Source: Flavobacterium sp. (GTDB lineage: Bacteria; Bacteroidota; Bacteroidia; Flavobacteriales; Flavobacteriaceae). From it: a DNA stretch of 46,660 nt. The DNA lies in contig NZ_JAGKWP010000004.1 of NCBI RefSeq assembly GCF_021151785.1, positions 1 through 46,660 of the forward strand. The letters are read 5' to 3'. A model generated the notes under the pieces. It ran no database searches, was not told the origin of the DNA, and saw only the letters and a program-made list of their open reading frames with translations. Below are positions 26,415 through 34,130 of the stretch, piece after piece. The position numbers were made by a program, and so were the translations under genes. Positions within the stretch are counted from its first letter, which is position 1; each line of letters begins with the position of its first letter.

Positions 26415-27433
26415 GTCAATTGAAAAAAATAGCTGTAGTTATCTTAAATTGGAATGGAGCAGAGTTATTACGTCAGTTTTTACCCGCTGTAATAAAATAT
26501 TCTCCAGAAGCGGAAGTTTATGTAGCAGACAATGCCTCAACTGATGGATCAGTTGAAGTGGTTAAAAACGAATTTCCATCCATAAAAATCATTCAAAACA
26601 AAGGAAATTATGGCTATGCAAAAGGCTATAACGAAGCGCTAAAACAAATAGACGAACCTTACTACGCACTCGTAAACTCTGATATTGAAGTAACTCAAAA
26701 TTGGTTAAAATCCGTAATTACTATTTTTGAAAACCAACCCGATATTGGTATCATTCAACCCAAATTAATGGATTTCAAAAGAAAAGAATATTTTGAATAT
26801 GCAGGTGCTGCAGGCGGATTTATCGATAAATTTGGCTATCCTTATTGTAGAGGCAGAATATTTGATACATTAGAAAAAGATTTAGGCCAATATAACCAAG
26901 AAACAGAAGTCTTTTGGGCTACTGGGGCTTGCTTTTTTATTAGAAAAGAGGTCTTTCAAAATTTACATGGATTTGATGATGGTTTTTTTGCTCACCAAGA
27001 AGAAATTGATTTATGTTGGCGAGCATATAACTTGGGTTATAGAGCAAAATATTGCCCCACTTCAATTGTGTATCACGTAGGTGGTGCTACATTGAATGAA
27101 GCGAATCCTAAAAAAACATATCTCAATTTTCGAAATTCACTTCTAATGTTAACAAAAAATTTGCCTAAAGGTACCTTATTTAAAAGAATTTTTGTTCGAT
27201 TATGTCTTGATGGCATAGCAGGAATTCAATTTATGTTACAAGGAAAATTTAAACATACTTGGGCAATCATTGAAGCTCATTTTGGTTTTTATAAACGCCT
27301 CATTACCTACTTAAAAAAAAGAGGAACTTCACAAAAGAAAGACTACTACCATTCCAAATCTATCGTATGGAGCTACTTTATTATGAAAAGAAAAACATTC
27401 ACGAATATTGAAAAAGGGTTTCCAACTAATTAA
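26411..27433 (+). CDS. Family 2 glycosyltransferase (rhamnosyltransferase-like)
   Basis: A GT-A fold glycosyltransferase of 340 residues, probably working at the cytoplasmic face on a cell-surface polysaccharide. The start VVILNWNGAELLRQFLP and the nucleotide-sugar region YVADNASTDGSVEVV are typical. NSDIEV supplies the DxD-like acidic pair. ATGACFFIRKEVFQNLHGFDDGFFAHQEEIDLCWR is the common acceptor-side stretch of WbbL-like enzymes. The C-terminus carries a basic, partly amphipathic tail (LITYLKKRGTSQKK). Its start overlaps the previous gene by 4 bp. The donor sugar is not readable from the sequence. Confidence 0.87.
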   Translation: MSQLKKIAVVILNWNGAELLRQFLPAVIKYSPEAEVYVADNASTDGSVEVVKNEFPSIKIIQNKGNYGYAKGYNEALKQIDEPYYALVNSDIEVTQNWLKSVITIFENQPDIGIIQPKLMDFKRKEYFEYAGAAGGFIDKFGYPYCRGRIFDTLEKDLGQYNQETEVFWATGACFFIRKEVFQNLHGFDDGFFAHQEEIDLCWRAYNLGYRAKYCPTSIVYHVGGATLNEANPKKTYLNFRNSLLMLTKNLPKGTLFKRIFVRLCLDGIAGIQFMLQGKFKHTWAIIEAHFGFYKRLITYLKKRGTSQKKDYYHSKSIVWSYFIMKRKTFTNIEKGFPTN

Positions 27434-27494
27434 AAATCAAAGCGTAATATAAAAAACAAAATATTTTTAACTAAAAATTCACTTTTATACTCAC

Positions 27495-27523
27495 TTTGGT
27501 ATGATTTTTTCTAGGTAACTTTG
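27495..27523 (+). promoter_or_regulatory. Promoter of the OmpA-like lipoprotein gene
   Basis: TTTG (27495-27498), a 17-bp spacer and TAACTTTG (27516-27523) form a full Bacteroidota promoter. The -7 element ends 17 bp before the ATG at 27541. Confidence 0.78.
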
Positions 27524-27540
27524 TAAAAAACATATTTATT

Positions 27541-28374
27541 ATGAAGAGAATTGTAGTATTAGCCGCAACCGTACCTTTTCTTTTAACATCATGTATTTCT
27601 AAAAAGAAATATGCAGAATTAGAAGCAAAGCAAAAAGAAACTCAAGATTTATTGAATTCAGCAACGGTAAAATTAAATGCCTGTTTAGCTGAAAAGGACG
27701 CTTTAAGCAATCAGGTAGATTATTTAAAGAAAAACAACTCTGATTTAATAAACAGTTCTAAAGAGTTGACTGTTTTGACTACAAAAGGAGCTCAAAATCT
27801 TGAAAAATCACTTGAAAGTTTAAAAGAAAAAGATTTAAAAATTTCTCGTCTACAAGATGCGTTAACCAAAAAAGACAGTGTTACTTTAGCTTTAGTAACT
27901 AGTTTAAAACGTGAGGTGGGTATTGATGATCCAGACATTAAAATTAACGTTGAAAAAGGCGTTGTAATGATTTCAATTGCTGATAATTTACTTTTCAAAT
28001 CTGGCAGTTATGAAGTAGGGACTCGTGCTAAAGAAGTTTTAGGTAAAGTAGCAAAAGTAATCAATAGTAAACCAGACTTTGAATGTATGGTGGAAGGTCA
28101 CACTGATAATGTGCCAATTAAAAACACTGTATTATTAGACAATTGGGATTTATCTGTTAAAAGAGCCACTTCAATTGTACGCGTACTACAAAACGATTTA
28201 GGTGTTAATCCAAAACAATTAATTCCTGCAGGAAGAAGTTATTTTATCCCTTTAGCTGATAATGATACTGTGGAGAATCGTGCTAAAAATAGAAGAACAA
28301 GAATTATCATTATGCCAAAAATTGATCAATTCTATGATATGATTGAGAAAGAAATGAAAAACCTTTCGAAATAA
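27541..28374 (+). CDS. OmpA family lipoprotein with coiled coil
   Basis: A 277-residue outer-membrane lipoprotein that probably anchors the envelope to peptidoglycan. The lipobox is LLTSC, with the lipidated cysteine C18. Residues about 22-115 form a lysine- and glutamate-rich coiled coil (YAELEAKQKETQ, NLEKSLESLKEKDLKI). The C-terminal OmpA domain (about 145-270) has VEGHTDN, the peptidoglycan-binding pair in NWDLSVKRA, and NRRTRI near the end. The own promoter is strong-looking and a terminator follows, so it is probably a single-gene, well-expressed unit. Confidence 0.9.
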   Translation: MKRIVVLAATVPFLLTSCISKKKYAELEAKQKETQDLLNSATVKLNACLAEKDALSNQVDYLKKNNSDLINSSKELTVLTTKGAQNLEKSLESLKEKDLKISRLQDALTKKDSVTLALVTSLKREVGIDDPDIKINVEKGVVMISIADNLLFKSGSYEVGTRAKEVLGKVAKVINSKPDFECMVEGHTDNVPIKNTVLLDNWDLSVKRATSIVRVLQNDLGVNPKQLIPAGRSYFIPLADNDTVENRAKNRRTRIIIMPKIDQFYDMIEKEMKNLSK

Positions 28375-28391
28375 CAATAATATTTCATTTT

Positions 28392-28422
28392 AAACGACCA
28401 AGAATTTCTTGGTCGTTTTTTT
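28392..28422 (+). terminator. Terminator of the OmpA-like lipoprotein gene
   Basis: A 12-bp stem AAACGACCAAGA/TCTTGGTCGTTT is followed by more T. It lies between convergent genes and may also stop the leftward transcript. Confidence 0.88.
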
Positions 28423-28434
28423 ATAATCATACAA

Positions 28435-29205
28435 CTACTTTATATTTACAGGTAAAAATTGATGTAATTCTGAAAGTGTATAAAACTGCATATTATTCTC
28501 TTTTACATATTTACATATTGTTTCAATCGTTTTATAATCAACTTGATAAGTCCCTGTAACTTTTTGTACAGGTTTATGCGCATACAAAACTACAATTCTA
28601 TTATTCTTTTTGGCAAAATTCAAAACACGTAAAAAATAATCTAAATCATAATGTTGATAACTATTATCGATTCCTAAACCTGTAACCGTTTTACTGTTTT
28701 CTACAAAGAAACAACTATTTTCCTTTAAACGCTTCGATGCACTGTGCGTTCTTCTTAACATCTTAAAATGTTTATATAATGCCTTATCAATTCCAGGGGT
28801 ATTAGCTCCAAATGGATAGGCAAAAGAATTTAAAATCAAACCATTTTTTTTAAATGACATCTCCATTGGGATAATCTCATTTTTTAAATAACTAGCCAAT
28901 CCTTTTTTGGAAACATAATTTCTAGCATTTTTGTGCTTATAACCATGACCTGCTATTTCATTTCCTTTGGACTGTAACTTTTTTAATTGACCCATTTGTT
29001 TAGGATTTAATGAATCTATGTAACAAACACAAAAAGTAGCTTTCCAATTGTATTTTTGCATTGCCACATCTAAGTCATGCCATTCTTGAACATAATCATC
29101 ATCAAATGATATAACTACACCTGGTTTATATAATGGTGTTGATTTTTTTTCAGTAGTACAAGAGACTAGTAAAAAGAAAGTTAAGATTGAAAGGGCTTTG
29201 TGCAT
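28435..29205 (-). CDS. Polysaccharide deacetylase-family lipoprotein
   Basis: A 256-residue lipoprotein with a NodB-type deacetylase domain. The signal peptide ends at LLVSC with the lipidated cysteine at residue 16. The catalytic-base motif region is ISFDDDY, the NodB metal histidines probably lie in GHGYKH, and the FAYPFGANTPG stretch is typical of the fold. HKPV near the C-terminus is the usual final motif. It probably de-N-acetylates an envelope glycan, though the substrate is unknown. It has its own promoter and its 3' end faces the OmpA-like gene. Confidence 0.8.
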   Translation of the reverse strand: MHKALSILTFFLLVSCTTEKKSTPLYKPGVVISFDDDYVQEWHDLDVAMQKYNWKATFCVCYIDSLNPKQMGQLKKLQSKGNEIAGHGYKHKNARNYVSKKGLASYLKNEIIPMEMSFKKNGLILNSFAYPFGANTPGIDKALYKHFKMLRRTHSASKRLKENSCFFVENSKTVTGLGIDNSYQHYDLDYFLRVLNFAKKNNRIVVLYAHKPVQKVTGTYQVDYKTIETICKYVKENNMQFYTLSELHQFLPVNIK

Positions 29206-29222
29206 CTCATAAAAGATTTTAT

Positions 29223-29230
29223 CAAAAATA
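29223..29230 (-). promoter_or_regulatory. -7 element of the deacetylase lipoprotein gene
   Basis: Read leftward, TATTTTTG fits TAnnTTTG exactly and lies 17 bp before the ATG at 29205. Confidence 0.65.
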
Positions 29231-29249
29231 GAAACATAATCTTAATAAC

Positions 29250-29285
29250 ACAAAAAACCCGATAATTTTTAAAAATCATCGGGTT
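29250..29285 (-). terminator. Terminator of purB
   Basis: AACCCGAT pairs with ATCGGGTT, and the stem extends through an A/T-rich centre. Read leftward, the one mismatch becomes a G-T pair and the stem is followed by TTTT, which fits the leftward purB transcript. Confidence 0.82.
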
Positions 29286-29308
29286 CATATTGCTGTTTTT
29301 TTACAAAA

Positions 29309-30652
29309 TTAAATACCTAAATAATTACTTGGTGTAATTTGTTTTAATTCCGTTTTAATTTTATCTGAAATATCTAACGTTTCAATAAAGGCGTGTATAG
29401 AATCTCTATTGATGACCGAATTGGTTCTTGTTAAATCCTTTAAAGCTTCATAAGGATTAGGATAACCCTCTCTTCTCAAAATAGTTTGAATAGCTTCTGC
29501 AACTACTGCCCAATTCTTATCTAAATCTTCTGCAAATTTATCCTCATTCAACAACAATTTATTCAATCCTTTTAATGTTGCTTCAAATGCAATGATGGTA
29601 TGCCCAATTGGTACACCAATGTTTCTTAAAACTGTACTATCGGTTAAATCTCTTTGTAAACGAGAAACAGGTAACTTAGCAGCCAAATATTCAAAAATAG
29701 CATTAGCCATACCTAAATTACCTTCACTATTTTCAAAATCAATAGGATTGACTTTATGTGGCATAGCCGAAGAACCTATTTCGCCTGCCTTAATCTTTTG
29801 TTTAAAATAATCCATAGAAACATATGTCCAAATGTCTCTATCTAAATCAATTAAAATTGTATTGATTCGTTTCAAAGCATCAAAAAAAGCAGCAAAATGA
29901 TCGTAATGCTCAATCTGTGTTGTTGGAAAAGAATGTCTCAAACCAAGAATTTCCTCCACAAACTTAGTTCCAAACGCCTTCCAATCTGTCGTTGGGTAGG
30001 CAACTTTATGAGCGTTATAATTTCCTGTAGCGCCGCCAAACTTTGCTGCAAAAGGAATATTGAACAACAAGCGCATTTGCTCTTCAATTCGTTCTACAAA
30101 AACTAAAATTTCTTTACCCAATCTAGTTGGTGATGCTGGCTGACCATGAGTTCTGGCTAACATAGGAACATCTGCCCATTCTACTGATAGGTCTTTTAAC
30201 TTTTGTATTAAAGCTACTAAACCAGGTAAATATACATTCTCAAATGCTTCTTTAGTAGATAATGGTATGGCCGTATTGTTGATGTCTTGAGAAGTCAATC
30301 CGAAATGAATAAACTCTTTATAATTTGATAAACCTAAAACATCAAACTGTTTCTTTATAAAATATTCTACAGCTTTAACATCATGATTAGTTGTCTTTTC
30401 TGTCTCTTTAATCCAAAGTGCATCTTCAGTAGAAAAATTAGTATATATAGCTCGTAATTCTTTGAAAGAATCTGGGTTAACTTCAGATAATTGAGGCAAA
30501 GGTAATTTGCACAAAGCAATAAAATATTCGACCTCAACTAAAACTCTATATTTAATTAGCGCTTCTTCCGAAAAGTAGGAAGCCAATGGAATCGTTTTAG
30601 TTCTATATCTACCATCAATAGGTGAAATAGCATTTAATTCAGTTAGTTGCAT
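29309..30652 (-). CDS. purB: Adenylosuccinate lyase
   Basis: This enzyme cleaves SAICAR and adenylosuccinate in purine synthesis. The 447-residue protein shows the fumarase/aspartase signature GSSAMPHKVNP near residue 283. The N-terminal ISPIDGRYR and the TTNHDVKAVEYF region are typical of the PurB group with a long active-site loop. The longest frame begins at a TTG at 30679, but this lies in the -7 element TAAATTTG, so the ATG at 30652 (MQLTELNAISPIDGR) was chosen. The gene is read leftward and ends in a terminator. It is not linked to purL, which has its own unit about 7.5 kb away. Confidence 0.95.
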   Translation of the reverse strand: MQLTELNAISPIDGRYRTKTIPLASYFSEEALIKYRVLVEVEYFIALCKLPLPQLSEVNPDSFKELRAIYTNFSTEDALWIKETEKTTNHDVKAVEYFIKKQFDVLGLSNYKEFIHFGLTSQDINNTAIPLSTKEAFENVYLPGLVALIQKLKDLSVEWADVPMLARTHGQPASPTRLGKEILVFVERIEEQMRLLFNIPFAAKFGGATGNYNAHKVAYPTTDWKAFGTKFVEEILGLRHSFPTTQIEHYDHFAAFFDALKRINTILIDLDRDIWTYVSMDYFKQKIKAGEIGSSAMPHKVNPIDFENSEGNLGMANAIFEYLAAKLPVSRLQRDLTDSTVLRNIGVPIGHTIIAFEATLKGLNKLLLNEDKFAEDLDKNWAVVAEAIQTILRREGYPNPYEALKDLTRTNSVINRDSIHAFIETLDISDKIKTELKQITPSNYLGI

Positions 30653-30676
30653 TTGTGTGTTGTTTATTAGAAGGTG

Positions 30677-30684
30677 CAAATTTA
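30677..30684 (-). promoter_or_regulatory. -7 element of purB
   Basis: Read leftward, TAAATTTG fits TAnnTTTG. It covers the TTG of the longest frame and so sets the ATG at 30652 as the start, with a 24-bp gap. No -33 TTG at the usual spacing was seen. Confidence 0.68.
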
Positions 30685-30724
30685 GTAAATCGACTTCAGT
30701 AAATAGTATTAAACTAATAGTTTT

Positions 30725-31417
30725 TTATTGTTTTTTTGAGAGCAAATTTTGCTTCAATAGCTCTAATCCCTCACTTGCCTTCATTGGCATTACATGGACT
30801 CTTTGCTTATCGAAACTATCTAATGCAGGATTTGGATCTATGTAAATAATTGGAACATTTGCTTTAGGATATTCCATCAAACTAGCTGCTGGATAAACTT
30901 GTAAAGAAGTACCAATAATTAACATCATTTCTGCTGATGCTGCAATACGAACTGCTTCATCAAATTTAGGAACTGGTTCACCAAACCAAACAATATCTGG
31001 GCGTAATTGTTCTCCTTTAATATTTTCATGGCCTAATAAAACATCTTCTTCCCAATGTATACTCTCATTTTCAGAAAACTCTCCTCGTACTTTTGTTAAC
31101 TCTCCATGTAAATGTAATATGTTCGTGCTCCCTGCCCTTTCATGTAAATTATCAACATTTTGTGTAATGATTTGTACATCAAAAAAAGTTTCTAATTCAG
31201 CTAAAATTATATGCCCATCATTTGGTGTAACCTCTTTTAATTGGGCCCTTCTTTTATTGTAAAAATCTAAAACCAATGCTGGATTTTTTTTCCATCCTTG
31301 TGGTGATGCTACTTCCATAATATCATGATTTTCCCATAATCCATTGGAATCTCGAAAAGTTGAAATACCGCTTTCTGCACTCATTCCGGCACCTGTTAAT
31401 ACTACTAATTTCTTCAT
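30725..31417 (-). CDS. cobB: NAD-dependent deacylase (sirtuin), CobB-like, cysteine-free
   Basis: A class III-type sirtuin of 230 residues that removes acyl groups from lysine using NAD. The NAD loop LTGAGMSAESGISTFRDSNG, TQNVDNLH and the catalytic histidine H104 in HLHGE are present. The pair Y53 and R56 (FYNKRR) matches the residues that bind succinyl or malonyl groups in SIRT5/CobB, so desuccinylation is likely. The protein has no cysteine at all, so the four-cysteine zinc site of most sirtuins is missing and the zinc-domain loop is shortened. I recall the same loss in related Bacteroidota sirtuins. It is divergent from trmH across a 40-bp gap. Confidence 0.88.
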   Translation of the reverse strand: MKKLVVLTGAGMSAESGISTFRDSNGLWENHDIMEVASPQGWKKNPALVLDFYNKRRAQLKEVTPNDGHIILAELETFFDVQIITQNVDNLHERAGSTNILHLHGELTKVRGEFSENESIHWEEDVLLGHENIKGEQLRPDIVWFGEPVPKFDEAVRIAASAEMMLIIGTSLQVYPAASLMEYPKANVPIIYIDPNPALDSFDKQRVHVMPMKASEGLELLKQNLLSKKQ

Positions 31418-31432
31418 GTAAAATATAAACTA

Positions 31433-31440
31433 TACTTTTG
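31433..31440 (+). promoter_or_regulatory. -7 element of trmH
   Basis: TACTTTTG fits TAnnTTTG and lies 17 bp before the trmH ATG at 31458, within the 40-bp divergent gap shared with the sirtuin gene. Confidence 0.62.
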
Positions 31441-31457
31441 CATAAATATCGAAATTT

Positions 31458-32123
31458 ATGCCGAAAAACAAATTAACTTTACTAGAATATTTAGAAGGTT
31501 TTATCACTGAAAACAGAAAAAATGGGTTTCTTAACGTTTTGAAAAACCGAACTAAACACCTTACTATTGCTATGGAAGATGTGTATCAACTCCATAATAC
31601 TAGTGCTGTAATGCGAAGTTGTGAAGTTTTTGGTATACAAGAATTACATATTATTGAACAACGTTTTGGAAAACGAATCGACAAAGAAATTGCTTTAGGC
31701 GCTGAAAAATGGGTTGATATTAACCGCTTTTCTACAATTCAAAATTGTATTGACGATTTAAAAAATAAAGGTTATCAAATTATTGCCACTACACCACATA
31801 ACGACTCATGCCTACTAGATGAATTTGACATTACAAAAAAATCAGCTATTTTCTTTGGAACTGAAAAATTAGGATTATCCGAAGAAGTAATGCAACAGGC
31901 CGATGGTTTTTTAAAAATCCCTATGGTAGGTTTTACAGAAAGTTTAAATATTTCTGTATCTGCTGCGATTGTCATACAAGATTTAACCAATAGAATTAGA
32001 AAATCTTCGATTGAATGGCAATTGACTGAGGAGGAAATAATAGATAAACGATTAGACTGGACAAGAAAATCTATTAAAGACATAACAGCTATTGAAAATA
32101 GATATCATGAATCTAATCCTTAA
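31458..32123 (+). CDS. trmH: tRNA (guanosine-2'-O-)-methyltransferase TrmH-like
   Basis: A SPOUT-family methyltransferase of 221 residues, probably 2'-O-methylating G18 of tRNA. The trefoil-knot SAM motifs are FFGTEKLGLSEEVMQQADG and IPMVGFTESLNISVSAAIV. NTSAVMRSCEVFGIQELHIIE near the N-terminus is the usual substrate-facing region. The C-terminal helices end in a short basic tail. The last 11 bp overlap the 3' end of the convergent WG-repeat gene. It is monocistronic. Confidence 0.9.
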   Translation: MPKNKLTLLEYLEGFITENRKNGFLNVLKNRTKHLTIAMEDVYQLHNTSAVMRSCEVFGIQELHIIEQRFGKRIDKEIALGAEKWVDINRFSTIQNCIDDLKNKGYQIIATTPHNDSCLLDEFDITKKSAIFFGTEKLGLSEEVMQQADGFLKIPMVGFTESLNISVSAAIVIQDLTNRIRKSSIEWQLTEEEIIDKRLDWTRKSIKDITAIENRYHESNP

Positions 32124-33258
32124 AATATTCAACACCATTTTCCCCTACAAAACCATATCCCTTTTCTGTCAAAACTTGTAATAAAGAAAAATTCCAAGAA
32201 TCATTAACTTGTAGACTATGTTTTTTAATAATTTTTAAATACTTTGGTTCAACGGTTGGATAAATTGTATTAAGTATTTTAAAACCAACTTTATTATTCA
32301 AAGAAATAATAAATAAATTAAAACGCGAATTAAAATCAACTGAATCATATTGAATTGGCAAAAACACCTTACTATCTTCATCTACTAATCCCCATTTATT
32401 TTGATACTTGACTTTAAATAGTCGCTTTTCACTATCTTCACCAGCAAATTCAATAAACTCATATTGAGGATTGATAATAACACTCTTTTTTTCTAAAGAG
32501 TATACGCCTAACTGACTCTTAGAATTTCCTATAATTGCAATATCATCATACTCTTTTAATTCAACATAAGTAAATTTTTTACTCAATTCATCCTTAATTT
32601 GAATAAGCTCTTTGTCTGAATAATATGAACCTCCTGCAAGTTCTTTAGTTCCAACAACCATTTCTTGACCTTCCTCAGTTTGAATTGCATCATAAAATCT
32701 TTGCGTCTTATCTGCTAAAACAGCTTCCCAACCATACTTATTTTTACCTGCAATTACTTCTTCTCCTATTGGTGAAATTTCATCAAATCTAACTGGTATA
32801 ACTAACTTCTTATTCTCATTTATAAGTCCACATTTTTTACCAATATAGACATAATAACTTGCATTAGCGGCAACAACCACTTCGTCATACAAACAAGGAA
32901 CTTTTTCTTTTAAATCTTTTACAATTCCTAATTTTCCTTTTTTATACACTTCAATATACGTAACATCAAATTCTTTGAGTCGTATTGAATCGTAGTCATT
33001 TACAACAGGAAGTACTAGTTGATTGCTCTCATTTACAACAAATTTCTTTTTATTTTTTTCAACTAAAAACGCAGCATTTTTAAAAAAATAATCATATTGA
33101 ACATCATGAATCGTATCCAAATAAGGTTTTACAACTATTTTTCCAAGGGTATCACAAAACCCCCATTTTTTTCCGTCGCGAAAAGGAATATAAGAAGTTT
33201 GTGAAAAAACTACAGATACAAACAAAAGTGAAATGATATAAAAAAATCTTTGGAACAT
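32113..33258 (-). CDS. Exported WG-repeat protein
   Basis: A 381-residue protein with a signal peptide (MFQRFFYIISLLFVSVVFSQ). The rest is built from about eight WG-type repeats, each about 35-50 residues with a KxGxxD core: KKWGFCDTLGK, GKLGIVKDLKE, KKCGLINENKK, NKYGWEAVLAD, SQLGVYSLEKK, NKWGLVDEDSK, NKVGFKILN and KGYGFVGENG. WG repeats are usually extracellular or periplasmic and of unknown function. It begins 2 bp after the stop of the upstream carboxypeptidase-regulatory-like gene, so the two are one operon. Its 3' end overlaps trmH by 11 bp. Confidence 0.82.
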   Translation of the reverse strand: MFQRFFYIISLLFVSVVFSQTSYIPFRDGKKWGFCDTLGKIVVKPYLDTIHDVQYDYFFKNAAFLVEKNKKKFVVNESNQLVLPVVNDYDSIRLKEFDVTYIEVYKKGKLGIVKDLKEKVPCLYDEVVVAANASYYVYIGKKCGLINENKKLVIPVRFDEISPIGEEVIAGKNKYGWEAVLADKTQRFYDAIQTEEGQEMVVGTKELAGGSYYSDKELIQIKDELSKKFTYVELKEYDDIAIIGNSKSQLGVYSLEKKSVIINPQYEFIEFAGEDSEKRLFKVKYQNKWGLVDEDSKVFLPIQYDSVDFNSRFNLFIISLNNKVGFKILNTIYPTVEPKYLKIIKKHSLQVNDSWNFSLLQVLTEKGYGFVGENGVEYFKD

Positions 33259-33260
33259 TA

Positions 33261-34028
33261 TTATTTACCTTTTAAAACTTGATAATCAGAATAAGCCGTA
33301 GCTAAAGCATCTAAAACTTGCAAATCACTTGCTGTATCAATAAACACCTTAGAATAGTTGCATTTTTCTAAAATTTTAGCAATTTCTGCTTTGTCCATTT
33401 GTAACAACATGGCAATAGCTTCTCTATCTGATTGCTGGCTAAGTAATTTTTTAAAGTTCTCATCTTTTTTAATTTCCAATAATTTATCCATGTCTTTTTT
33501 CTTTGTATTGAACAAGGAATAGACTAAATCTACTGGATTAGTTAAGGCATTAATTAAATTTTGAGTAGCTTTTGGAGCTTTCATTCCTGGCTCATAGCCT
33601 AAATTAAGACCTGCAATATTGAATCTTTTGTTCTCATTTATTGGAATAAGCTTGGTATCAATTTGTAAATAGCCAGTAAGTAACAAGTGTGAAATTAAAA
33701 TTGGTTCTATTTCATTTACTTTTTCTAACAATGTAATAGTTTTAATCTTAGCTTGCATCCAAGTAGAAGAAACTTCAACTTTCGTGTGTTCGTAGGCCAG
33801 ATGGGAAAAAAACAATACGTCATTTAGATTTGCTACTATTTCAAAATTACCATGATCATCAGAAACTGTAGTTATTGTTTTGGTCTTATTAATAACCGTA
33901 ACTCCTGCTATTTCCTTTTTAGATGAACTATTAATAATTTTTGCTTTTATTTTAATTGTTGTTGTATCTGTTTGAGCCCATGTTCCACAACTCAACATTA
34001 AAAACAAAAAATAAACTAGGTTTTTCAT
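33261..34028 (-). CDS. Exported carboxypeptidase-regulatory-like domain protein
   Basis: A 255-residue exported protein. The signal peptide (MKNLVYFLFLMLSCGTWAQ) is followed by a CarboxypepD_reg-like beta-sandwich at about 25-105 with KIINSSSKKEIAGVTVINKT and HGNFEIVANLNDVLFF. The C-terminal half is helical, with many aspartate and lysine residues, and I recognise no domain there. Such domains are common at the N-termini of TonB-dependent receptors, but no receptor barrel is present. The gene has its own -7 element and overlaps nothing; the WG-repeat gene follows after 2 bp, so the pair may work together at the cell surface. Confidence 0.75.
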   Translation of the reverse strand: MKNLVYFLFLMLSCGTWAQTDTTTIKIKAKIINSSSKKEIAGVTVINKTKTITTVSDDHGNFEIVANLNDVLFFSHLAYEHTKVEVSSTWMQAKIKTITLLEKVNEIEPILISHLLLTGYLQIDTKLIPINENKRFNIAGLNLGYEPGMKAPKATQNLINALTNPVDLVYSLFNTKKKDMDKLLEIKKDENFKKLLSQQSDREAIAMLLQMDKAEIAKILEKCNYSKVFIDTASDLQVLDALATAYSDYQVLKGK

Positions 34029-34047
34029 TTAAATCATAATTACTTAA

Positions 34048-34055
34048 CAAAAGTA
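34048..34055 (-). promoter_or_regulatory. -7 element of the exported pair (33261 and 32113)
   Basis: Read leftward, TACTTTTG fits TAnnTTTG and lies 19 bp before the ATG at 34028. No convincing -33 was found. Confidence 0.6.
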
Positions 34056-34095
34056 TTTAAAAATATGAAATTAGCCTTGAACTTAACATAAGATT

Positions 34096-34130
34096 ATAAA
34101 AAAATCCCGAGTAAATCGGGATTTTTTTTA
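34096..34130 (-). terminator. Terminator of the DEAD-box helicase gene
   Basis: AAAATCCCGA pairs with TCGGGATTTT around a 5-nt loop. Read leftward it is followed by a T run and starts directly after the helicase stop codon. Confidence 0.85.
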
